A stretch of DNA of 64,000 nucleotides from Dama dama (lineage: Eukaryota > Chordata > Mammalia > Artiodactyla > Cervidae): the NCBI RefSeq assembly GCF_033118175.1, contig NC_083692.1:89756501-89820500 (forward strand), in the 5' to 3' direction. Below the pieces are notes generated by a model. The model saw only the letters and a program-made list of their open reading frames with translations. It had not been told where the DNA came from and made no database searches. Positions 27,201-39,200 of the stretch are shown here, piece by piece; position 1 is the stretch's first letter, and each line of letters begins with the position of its first letter. Made by a program: the position numbers and the translations under genes.

Positions 27201-30200
27201 ATTATAATTAGCCTTCAATTAAAATAAATTAATTAATTTTTTAAAAATAAAATAAAATACTGAAAGGTTATTAAAAAAAACAAGTCCTAAGTAAGACAAA
27301 TGCTTACTTTATAGACTTGTTATAAGAAAAATAAAAATAATATATGAAAAAAAAAAGATTTACAAAATACCTATCCTCGATCTACCATTACATACATTAT
27401 TTATTTCTTATAAAGCTGTCCTTTTTTAAAAAATATATTCACCCTCCTGTAAGAGAAGAAACAAAAATATGTGGACAAGTTATTCAGCCAAGACAACAGA
27501 ACTCCATCATATATGGAATGAATTACTGATTTGTGACACAAAAGTAAGCATGTAGCTTTAAAAGGATGCTTTGGTAAAGGTATTCCCATTCTTTCTCTAA
27601 TACTGCAGGCCTAAAAAAAATATAAGTTGCCATGTTACAAGGTGAATTTTATCTCACATAGCAATGTTTAGGCCAAAGAATCCTTGCAGAAAAGATGGCA
27701 AAATTAGGGCTGGGAGAGCATTTTATCATCCTTTCCTTATTGGCCTAACACTAGGTATAAGTCCACAGTTCTTTACTCAACACCCTTGGGCCCAAATGTG
27801 ATTTGAAATTAATAACTTTTCAGATTTTAGAATGGTAATATAGTACATGCAACATATGTTGAATATTGTTCCAGGAGAGATTGGGGCAGCAACCTTTAAA
27901 CAAACACATAAATATTTCTGTAGTAAAAAACATGAAAAAAAAAAACACATGAATATTCATACTGAGTGAATCTGCACTAAATTTAAGGAGAAAAATAGCC
28001 ATTTTTCAAAGTTTCAGATTTGGGAATTAGAAACAATGGATTACAGATATGTATCCACTAAAATATGCTCATGGTTTTCATTAAGTAAAGTTTATGTACT
28101 TTTTTTCTCCAAAATGAAGCCACAAATTAAAAATGAGTACTTTCCCTTTCTCTTTTCCCTTTTTTGGGGAGGGGGTGTTTCAGATTCGTCTTTTGCTTAT
28201 AATTAAAATGATCTATATCATTCTTTTCACTGATTTTTTTGAAAGATCATTAGTCTGTTCCAAAAGAAGCAAAGAAGGATACAAAAACTCAACTCAGTTT
28301 AATTTTGTTTAGCCAGTTAAAATGCTAACAAGTAAACTTACAAAAAAAGAGATACTAAAAAGAAACAATGGAAGACTGGGAGAATCTATAAATCTAATTT
28401 AAAAATCCATAAGTCAAATGTTCTAATGCATTCTAGGACTCCTAGATTTTAATCATACCACAGCTCTAGCTTGGTTTTATTTAAATGTCACAGACATAAC
28501 TCATGGTTCATTATTTTCTTTTCAAAAAACAACACAAATCATCATTAAGGAAAATATTTAACAATCCAAGGTCAGTACAACAAAGCAGGTTACACAAAGT
28601 ACCTGTATACATTACAAAAGTTAAATATATATATTACTAAGTACACAGAACTGCAAACTCAGGAGGTGAATTTTTTTTCCAGAAACTGGGTTTTCTTTTT
28701 AAATCCCACTCCAGTGTTCTTGTCTGGAGAATCCCAGGGACGGGAGAGCCTGGCGGCTGCCATCTGTGGGGTCACACGGAGTCGGACACGACTGACGTGA
28801 CTTAGCAGCAGCTGATGGATACTTGGGTTGTTTCCACCTTTTGGCTGTTGCGAATAAGGCTGCTGTGAACAGGGTGTACAAGTATCTGCTTTACTGTCTT
28901 CAGTCTTTTGGGGGTAAATGCTGAGGAGTTGACTGTTAAGTCACATGGTAATTCTGTGTTTAGCTTTTTGAGGAACTGCCAAACTGTTAGAAACTGAGGA
29001 TTTTTTTTTTCTTTAAATTATTTCAAAAGAATTTTCTTCCTTAGGTACAATCTTAACATGCATAGTATAAAAAATGTTATACCATCAGCTTCACAGAAGT
29101 TGTCTGAGGAATCATCATGCTTGGTCCACTGAAGAACAGCCTTCTGTGTTTCCTCACTTTAAACAAAGAAAATAGAGTTACTCTTTTTCTTAAGTTAACA
29201 TTTCACCTGAAAAAGCATAAAATACTATTGCAAATAAAACACCAAACCTCAGAGATTCATCCACAGCTCCAAGTCGTTCAGCTTGCTCACATTCTTCAAT
29301 GAGATTATTGGCTTCTTCAGAATACTAAAACAAAAGGGAAAGAAATAGAATTCAATTGATTGTACTTTAAAAACTTTTAAGAAGACTGTCGAAGGCATGT
29401 GAGGTTCTGTTAGAGCTAGCATCATCCCCTTGGTTTCAAAACTTTACAAGAAAAATAAATAAATAAATAAGCCTCACATTCTTCCTGAAGCTAAAATATT
29501 AGTAAAAGGCTTTGCTCTTTGTTTTGTTGGAGAATACAACTTACTATTATGTTTACAAAATAAAGAATAATTTATAGTCCAACAACTATCAAAATGTCCA
29601 CTAAGAAAATCTTTGAGGTTAAAGAAATCACTTGGCAAGGAGTCATGGGGCAGTGTTCCACTTTTCTAATGACCTAATTGTGAGCATCAGTTTTCTTTTC
29701 CATAAAATAAGTGGTTGGGCTAGATCCTGTGCGTCTACGATCTATTTCAACTCTAAATACCATAATTCTAAAAATGCCCCGGAGGCTACCAAGTCTTATA
29801 AAAATACTCCAATATCTTTAGGTGCTTAAAATACGTTAACAACTGTATTTCTTTGCAAAGTCAAAGTTACGATATGTATTCTGCTTGCTGTGTACAAGGG
29901 AAGTAAGTATGGATCACGAGACTTCACGACACACCAGGCATCACTACCATACAGCTAAAAGATGACACTGGAAGCAGGAGACCACAAATTCAATCACTCA
30001 ACAAATGTAAACTGAGTGCCTATCATGTCCTTCTTGTAAGGATGATCATACAAATGACTGTACAGACAAGGACTCTTTTGAGGATAAAAGCGAACACTGA
30101 AATAACTGAAATGACATAATTGTTTGAAATGATTTGTTTCATCACATTCGTCGACCTAAAGAAAATTCAACTCAAAAACTACTTTCAAAAATAAAATTAC

Positions 30201-33200
30201 TTTTTATATGTAATTAGGACTTCTCTGGTGGCTCAGTGGTAAAACATCTGCCTGCAATGCAGGAGACACGGGTTCTATCCCTGGGTTGGGAAGACCCCCT
30301 GGAGAAGGAAATGGCAACTCACTCCGGTATTCTTGCCCAGGCAATACCATGGACAGAGGAGTCTGGAGGACTGCAGTCCTTAGTGTTGCAGAGTCAGACA
30401 CAACTGAGCATGTGCTCACACATACATAATTAAGTATAAATGGGTAAAGGCACATGATGTATAACTCTTAAATGATTTAAAAAACTCTATGTATTTAAGC
30501 ATGCTAAGACAGTTGGGGCAAAATATTAAAAATTAGTGAATGTTTATAAAAAGTGTACAAATATCTTCCTATTAATCTTGCAACTTTTCAATAAGTTAAA
30601 AGTTATCTCAAAATAAAAAAATTAAAAATACTTATCAAAAAGTAAACAAAATTTGTTCAAGAGATAACATACACTTACATATTTTAGTATACCTATCTAT
30701 ATTTAAGCAAAAGTTGTTTAACTTTATTATTGTGATTACCTGAATATTAAAATGTAAGTTAAAGAAAACAACTATTCCTAGCTCCTATTTAATAACTCAG
30801 TCAGCTTTGTAAGTCACATCTGTCTCAAAACCACGTCATTGGCATTTTTTCTGAAGAAAAATAATTTTTCTAAAATGCTTATTATTTTCAACGTTTTACA
30901 AAATTGCCCACAATCTTCTTCAAAGTTAATTTTAAGGTTAATTTGAAATCATTGATACTTTCAACTGCTGCTGCTTCTGCTAAGTCACTTCAGTCGTGTC
31001 CAACCCCACAGCCGGCAACCCACCAGGCTCCCCCATCCCTGGGATTTTTCAGGCAAGAACACTGGAGTGGGTTGCCATTTCCTTCTCCAATGCATGAAAG
31101 TGAAAAATGAAAATGAAATCACTCAGTCATGTCCGACTCTTAGTGACCCCATGGACTGCAGCCTACCAGGCTCCTCTGTCCATGGGATTTTCCAGGCAAG
31201 AGTATTGGAGTGGGGTGCCATTGCCTTCTCCAACTTTCAATTGACTCTTCTCCAAAGATACAATTTTTAATTGAGAAGATTTCCCTCCTGGCTTAGCTGG
31301 TGAGGAGTCTGCCTGCAATGCAGGAGACCCAGATTCGATCCTTAAGTTGGGAAGATACCCTGGAGAAGGAAATGGCAACCCATTCCAGTATTCTTGCCTG
31401 GAAAATCCCCATGGACAGAGGAGCCTGGCAGGCTACAGTTCGTGGGGTTGCAAAGAGTTGGACATGACTGAGCCACTTTCAATTTAACTGAGAAAAATAT
31501 TACTACTACAGGTAAATATATGAAAATATTTTAGCTCACATATTTTCACAGTTCTATTCTTTGCCTCTAAGTACACCTCTTTAATAAATAAGACAAAAAT
31601 CATCAAATAAATTATCCTTATTTTTTAATTATTTTAAATGTTTTACAAATAGAAATGAAATTGTAAGCTTTCTTAATTTAAATCCATTTCAGGTCAGAAT
31701 TTGTGCTTCCCTCATAGCTCAGAATATACATTTAAATATACAGTTAAAAACAAGAGTTCATCAAGAGGAGACTCTTCCCACAAGGGGAGAGTCTCCAAAA
31801 CACAACTGTAAAATTTGAGAATTTAATCTAGTATACCATTTGAGCTTTCTTCACTTAGTATGTACAGTTCTTTCCTACTTTTCATATCAATGAATATCCA
31901 GGTCTTTGTTTACAAGCTTTGTTATAATAAGTACAACTTGCTAAAGCTTCAAAAGCTGAAATTTGTTTGTTCTTTTCTTTAAGCAGTCCACCAATAGATA
32001 CTTTGAATAATGATTCTCTACTGATTTTGAAAATGCAATCAACATTTAGAGGGCTCATTTATTTACAAATGATCAATGCCAATGAAGGATTCTTGGACTA
32101 TGTAACAAAGTAGTTCTTCAAAGGCTCAAACATTTATAAAATTGGATCGATGATGGAGAGCAAAGAAAGTCCACTATTACCATGCTAAAGTAATATTTTA
32201 TTCAGCATAAGCTTCATCCCCAAAGCTTCATAGTCATTACTTAGTGTATATATAAATACAAAATCCTATTTTGTTGTTCAGCTGTTCAGTCATGTCCGAC
32301 TCTGCGACCCCATGGACTGCAGCACACTAGGCTTCCCTGTCCTTCAGCATCTCCTATATATTTTGACAAATATATATATTTTGACAATAGTATTGTCAAA
32401 TTGATAGTATCTTAATTAGTAACATATCACAGCATGTCGGGATACAATTATGAATTATGTATGTACCTCAACGAATTACAATTCTGATTTAGTAAGATTT
32501 CTTGATTTAGTAAGGATATTTCTTGATTTACCAGGACATCATTTCTTTTTCCTTAATATTTTATTATTTGGCTGTGCCAGGTCTTGGTTGCAACATGTGG
32601 GATCTTTAGTTGTGGCTTGCAAACTCTTAGTTGCAAGGTGTGGGATCTAGTTCCCTGACTAGGGATCGAACCCAGGCCCCCTGCATTGGAAGCATGGAGT
32701 CTTAGCCACTGGACCACCAGGGAAGCAGGACACTGTTCCATCAAAATTTAATATGTGTATCAATCCCACAAAACAAATACTTCATCTTCAATTTTGAACT
32801 TTAAATGCATTTATACTAACATTCAGTGACAAATGCTTTTTTTCAACAACGAACTTCTGAAAATTTTACTTTGAGCATCAACTGAATGAAAAACATCCAA
32901 CAATTTCTGGGACTTCCCTGGTGGTGCATTGGATAAGAATCCACCTGCTGATGCAGAGGACACAGGTTCAATCTCTCGTCTGGGAAGATCCCACATGCCT
33001 CAGAGCAACTAAAGCCTGTATGCCACAACAGCCGAGCCCACACTCTAGAGAAGCAGATGCAAAGCAACAAAGACCCAGCACAACCAAAAATAAATATATT
33101 TTTCTTAATTCTGGAATTGAAATGATTATTTGAAACAGCTGATGATGGCATCATTTAATTATATGCAAAACTCTGCACTGGAGCCAACACATTAATAGCT

Positions 33201-36200
33201 ATGACTTCATTCTTTGTGTATGAATAAAAAATGCAGAATCAAAAATGATCAAAATTAGCTTAAATCTAACACAGAAAAAGTGCAGAACAGTCATTGCCTC
33301 TGGGGAAGGAGTATGGATTGACTGGGATGGGGTATCAAACAACTTTCTAGGGTAGCAGCAATGTTCTGTAATGAAACAGAAGCCTAAGTTACAAAGGTGT
33401 ATGCATTTAACATATGCACACTTAAGATGTGTGCACTTCATTATATATCAATTTTATTAAATGTACATGTAAGCAAATATTAGACTCTACTCAATGATAT
33501 ACTTCTAGTTATGTGTATATTTAGTTAATAACATATAGTGAGGGCAATGTGTACTGATGCTTACAACTTACTTGAAATACATCCAAAAAATAAAATGGTT
33601 TAATGGACGGCTATAAGGATGAACAGATAGACAAATATGTAGTAAAGTGAGTTTATGAAAATGTTAATAGTAGAATCTAGGTGATCAGTATGACAGTGTT
33701 CACAGGAAAATTCCTTCAACTTGGCTGTATGTATGAAAATTTTCATAATAAAATATCAGAAAATTTTAATTTAGAACAGTTATTTAGTCTAAATGGACAA
33801 CCACACATTCCAAAATGATATGTAAATTTATTGTCTGCATTTATTGTGTGCACATGTTAAGCTGTCTTAGACACACTCTTCTTAAAACAACCACTAACTT
33901 ACAAAGCTGCTGCTCAGGCTTTGTCAGCAGATCTGTGTGTTTTGATTTTCATAGGATCAGTGATACTTTCATGGTTCTTATGGATGGTAAACAATAACCC
34001 TTGTGTGAGTTATATATCATCATCGACTGCTGTGAGAAGTGGAAATTCAGTACTTCATTTTTCATTAAACATGTACTTTCTTTTTCCTCTTTTAGTTCTT
34101 TCAGTCAAAAGGATTCACTGTAAAATTTTAAAAGTACTAAATAGTAATAAGTGGTTGATTTGCACCATGCAATGAAGGATAAAGCCACTATAAAATAGGA
34201 CTACTCTCTCTATGCTGGACTCCTCATCCTCTGCTTCTCACACATGTTTCTCATAAACCTAATCTATAATTTCCCAGATTTTTCACTGACCAGTCAAATA
34301 CCACCTTAGGTATGATGTGTACCAAGTGAAATGTGTGGAATATGTGTGAATCCTATTTGAAATTGACTATTAAGGGCTTCCAGGTGTCTCAGTGGGTAAA
34401 GAATCTGCCTGCAATGCAGGAGACGCACGACATGCAGGTTTGATCCCTGGGTCAGGAAGAGCCCCTGGAGGAGGGCACAGCAAACCGCGCCAGAAAGTCC
34501 AATGGACAGGGGAGCCTAGCAGGCTACAGTCCGGAGGGTCGCAAAGAGCTGGACTGAAGCACAGAGCACACAGGCACATACATTAAGGCATTTACGAAAC
34601 AACAAGAGAGACCCGACTTTGGTCATGTGGGGTTTTTCAAGTATCATCTGTCTTAGAAATGCATACGAAGTATTTGTACACAAAATGATTTATCTCAGAC
34701 TGGCTTTCAAATAATTGGGAGAATGGAGTGGAAGGGACAGATGAAACAAGATTGACCATATATACTGGTAATGCCTTAAGCTGGGTGATGTGTACACAAT
34801 TTGGGGTTCCCCCCTAATTTTATTTTTCTTTTAAGCTTTAATTAAAAAAAAAAAAAAAAAAGGTAAAGAAAATGGAGGAAAAAAGAATTAGAGCCACTGC
34901 AAGGAGTATCACTGTACAGGGAGCAGAGAAGTGAGGTATTAGTTGGTAGGGGAAGTGAATTTTTTTAGTTTTGCCCAATACTAGACACATTAATAAGTAT
35001 ATATACATACCTTGTAGCTTGCAGATTTAATTCCATCAGGAACTTCATCCTGAAAAATATTTTAAAATGCTTTTAGATGACAGTTATTCTATCTTCTGAA
35101 AAAATATTTTATAGTTGTATGATTTATAAGAAGAATTCACAGAACAAATGACTGAAGTTAACAGGCTAATATTTAACTGAGAACAGTTAGGCAATCTTTA
35201 TATTATTTCTTAAAAATAAACAAAAAATTCAATAAGTTATGCTGTGGATTGATTACACACATTAGAGCATGGAAATATAAAAATAGAATCTTAGCCATTA
35301 TTCTTCTTAATGCTCAGACTGTCCCACATTTAACCACCTGGGGGCTAAGTGCTGGCCTTTTTTATGTGGCCTGTGTCTTTAGCTGCACTGGTGTCTTTTA
35401 TATGTTACCCTAGTCATCTTTTTTTTTTTTTAATATTTCTATTTATTTGGCTGTGCTGGGTGTTAGTTGCTGGCACGCTGGATCTTTGTTTCAGTATGCA
35501 GGAACCTTAGTTGCCACACGCAGAATCCATTTCCCCAACCAGGGAACCAAACCCACGTCCCCTGCATTGGGAGCAAGAAATCTCAGCCACTGGACCACCA
35601 GGAAGTCCCTATCCCAGTAATCTTTAACAGCACTTTTTGTTTCTGTTATGACAAGATACTCTAGGCTCTTATATATTTCTTGTTCCAGTCTAGGAATCAA
35701 CCATTTTTTAAGGAACTCTAGTTCTTTTCAGAGGAAAATGGTACTAGTTTTAGTTCTGTGTTGACCACTGTATAACACAGGATCTATCTACCTATCCTCA
35801 AAGTGATGCTGTGAGTACAGATAATGATGTATGTGAGAGAGTTCTGTAAATTGCAGGGTCCTATTCTAATGCTAAATATATTCAGTGCATTCCTGAAATA
35901 GATCCCAAAGGGAAAGAGCCACACAGAGATGAACACTTTATTGTGTACTCATCGAGACTTTGTACTAGATCAATGTATAGTCTTCTCCTATGACCAGATA
36001 TTTAGATGGTGTCTAATTTTTTCATATAATAAACCAGGCCAAATTCACAGGTTGATTTCAGCAGAACTGACATTTTCACAATATTCAGTGCTGCTTTACG
36101 GTCATCTTTGGACATCTATCCAATTATAAGTGAAAATCTTTGTAGAATTGCTAGGTCAAAGGATATGTACCATTTTTATTGGATACATCTTTCTAATTAA

Positions 36201-39200
36201 CCTACAAAAGACTTAAACACCAGAGAGCTCATTTCTTACTCCCGGACTAACACTGAATATTGTTTTTCTGATGGAAGTGAAAGAACATTGTTCTGATTAA
36301 CTGTAAAGGTAATAAATAACTCTTCAGAGAAAGTTCAGCCTCCATGGGAAGACAATCTGCCTCATTCAAATATTCTCTGGAATCAGGGGTGCAAATCAAA
36401 AGATGTGCATTTTAAAGTCCCATTGTTGTGTTGCATTAGTTACTCAGTTGTGTCCAACTCTTTGCAACCCCACAGTCTGTCCATGGAATTCTCTAGGCAA
36501 GAATATTGGAATGGGTTGCCACTGCCTTCCCCATTAAAGCCCCGTAGGAAGAACAGAATTTCAATTTTTTATTATTTTTCTATCTCCACTCTGTCCCAAC
36601 GTATAACCTGGACCAAGTATATACATGAACTGAAAAAAGAAACCAAAGTGTTGACAAAAAGAAACTTGTCTTGGTTCCTCATTTAGCTCAAAAAGGAATT
36701 AACAAAACATCAGCAGACCTTCCGGAGTAGTGAGTTAACTGTGTTTAACCTTGTACATATATTGCACATGTGATAATTGCACTGTATTCATGATGCAATG
36801 TCCTTTTTTATTGTTGTTGTTCTTTTGGCCACACCATGTGGCTTGTGGGATGTTAGTTACCCAACCAGGGATTGAACTCGGGCCTTTAGCAGTGAAAGTA
36901 TGGAGTCCTAAACATTGGACAGCCAGGGAATTCCTACAATGTCTTTTTAAGATACATAATGAAGAATATAATAGCGAGATGTCAAGATTTCAGTAATGTA
37001 CAATATAAATGCTAGATGGGACAGCTGATTAGTTAGCCTGAAGCAAGTATTTAAAAGTATTTGAAATTACTTCTAATCACTCTTTGGTTGTGATAGACTG
37101 CCCTACTTAGGAACTATTAGAACTGAGACCAGGCTTGTCCTAAGAGGAATTAAAAGGGTTCTTTCCCTCGTTGTCATTTGGAGTGGAGCTTCTTGGTGTC
37201 TCTCTCCTCTACCCTCCCTTTGCTCCTCATGTGTACACCTTCAGCATATCTATTAGTGGCTTATCACTTGTGTATTGAAATGATCACTTAGTGTTTCTCT
37301 TCCAGTACTTCATCATGACAAGTGTTCATCTTACATGCCCAGGTCCAGGTACATCATAGACCCTCAAAAATATTCATTATTGAATAAAATTACATTCAAT
37401 TGCTAATTGCTAGTCCTTCTCCATCCCATCTTCCGCTCCCTACTCTCCACAATACTACCAATAATCTTTCTGAATCTTCAGTCTAATTATGGCACTCCTC
37501 TGATACACTAAAATATAAGAATATTTATGGGGTGAATAAATATCTTCCGTTATTATTGTTGTTTAGTCGCTAAGTCATGTCTGACTCTTTTGCTACCCCA
37601 TGGACTGTAGCCCGCCAGGCTCCTCTGTCCATGGGATTTCCCTGGCAAGAATACTGGAGTGGGTTGCCATTTCCTTCTCAAGGGGAACTTCCCACTGCAC
37701 CACCAAGGAAGACCACTTTTTTTTTTTTTTTTAAAGACTTCTCTCCATCAAGAACCCAGTTCAAGAAAAAAAGGCCGGGGTAAGGGGGGCAGTATTGGCA
37801 TGAAAGGCATTTGACTCCAGTTCTATTAGAACGTGAAATAAGTAGGTTTTCTCAGTTTCCCAGTACAAATTGCTAGCTTTCACTGAATTATTTTATTTTA
37901 GCATTTCTGTGGGCTCAAGTCAGATAATAAACATCATAACTTTTAGCATTTCTTAAATGCTAAACTTGGCTGTTTTCTCTAGGATTTACAGTAAAATGGA
38001 TTTCATTTGTCAGTCTGTCAACCTGGGAATCAATAAGCTATCACTTTATGCTATGCGTCTCTCAGATTTTTCTGCCCTCTCCAATCTTATTCTGAAGGTG
38101 GCAACCCCTAGTTCTACACTGTGTTAAAATAATTACAAGTAATGCTGTTTTAAGATGAGATTCAAATTTGCAATAATTGCCAGACTGCTTGTTCTGACTA
38201 ATGTTAATAATAGCCCATTTAATGTGTAAGTGCAATTAAATGTCTTTAATAAGAATCCACCATAGTTTTAGCATTATAAAAAGCCATATAAAAAAAGTAC
38301 TTGGTAAATTTGAATCTCCTCAAGTACTTTTCCTATTACTAAATATAAATACTAGAACTAATGAAATAAAATGAAATATTTAAATTGATATCATTTTAAC
38401 GATATGTTCATGTTTTAATCATAGCAACATAAGGTATTTCCTAAGTTAACCCTTGACTTTTCAAAATGCTGTGTCTATGAGGATTAAAATAACTAAAAAC
38501 TTGCTTTTCATTCAGCTAATGATAAAATTCTCATAAATAACACTTTACATTTGCCTTATTCTTATACTAGACACGTATATGTAGCAATATTTACATGTAT
38601 ACAAATAAGCTGCTCAAAACAACCCTATCACTTCACACCCATTAGGATGGCTATTATCAAACAAACAAACAAAAAAACACAGAAAATAGCAAGTGTTAGC
38701 AATTTTAGTGAAGTCACTCAGTCATGTCTGACTCTTCGCGACCCCATGGACTACAGCCTGCCAGGCTCTTCTGTCCATGGAATTTTCCAGGCAAGAATAC
38801 TGGAGTGGGCTGCCATTTCCTTCTCCAGGAGATCTTCCCGACCCAGGGATTGAACCTGGGTCTCCTGCACTGCAGGCAGACTTTAACGTCTGAGCCTTTA
38901 ACACAGGGAAGCCCCTGTGTTAGCAAAAATGTGGAGAAACTGGAACCCTTGTACACTGCAAGTGAGAAAGTAAAATGGTACAGTCACTGTAGAAGATAAC
39001 ATCACTTCAGTTCAGTCACTCAGTCGTGTCTGACTCTTTGAAATCCCTGGACTGCAGCACGCCAGGCTTCCCTGTCCATCACCAACTCCCAGAGCCCACT
39101 CAAACTCATGTCCATCACATCGGTGATGCCATCCAACCATCTCATCCTCTGTTGACCCCTTCTCATCCCACCTTAAATCTCTCCCAGCATCAGGGTCTTT

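Larger units (their letters stand above)
21773..29082 (-). other. ERO1A intron 6
   Basis: 7310 bp. Holds a MIR split by a BovB 3' end (22296-22655), a Bov-A (22662-22800), a 3.5-kb L1 (23700-27245), a Bov-A and an L1M piece (28693-28990). 27250-28690 is AT-rich with nothing recognised. Confidence 0.8.
29325..35010 (-). other. ERO1A intron 4
   Basis: 5686 bp. Holds a MIR-like piece, two Bov-tA plus a Bov-A2 cluster (30218-31480), a BovB scrap, two CHR SINEs, three L1M 3' ends and a Bov-tA at 34375-34575. 31490-32260 and 33780-34370 show nothing recognisable. Confidence 0.8.

Noticed and set aside
30218..30290. tRNA genes at the heads of Bov-tA and CHR SINEs
   Set aside because: The heads are tRNA-derived promoters lacking a complete cloverleaf and are fused to SINE bodies.
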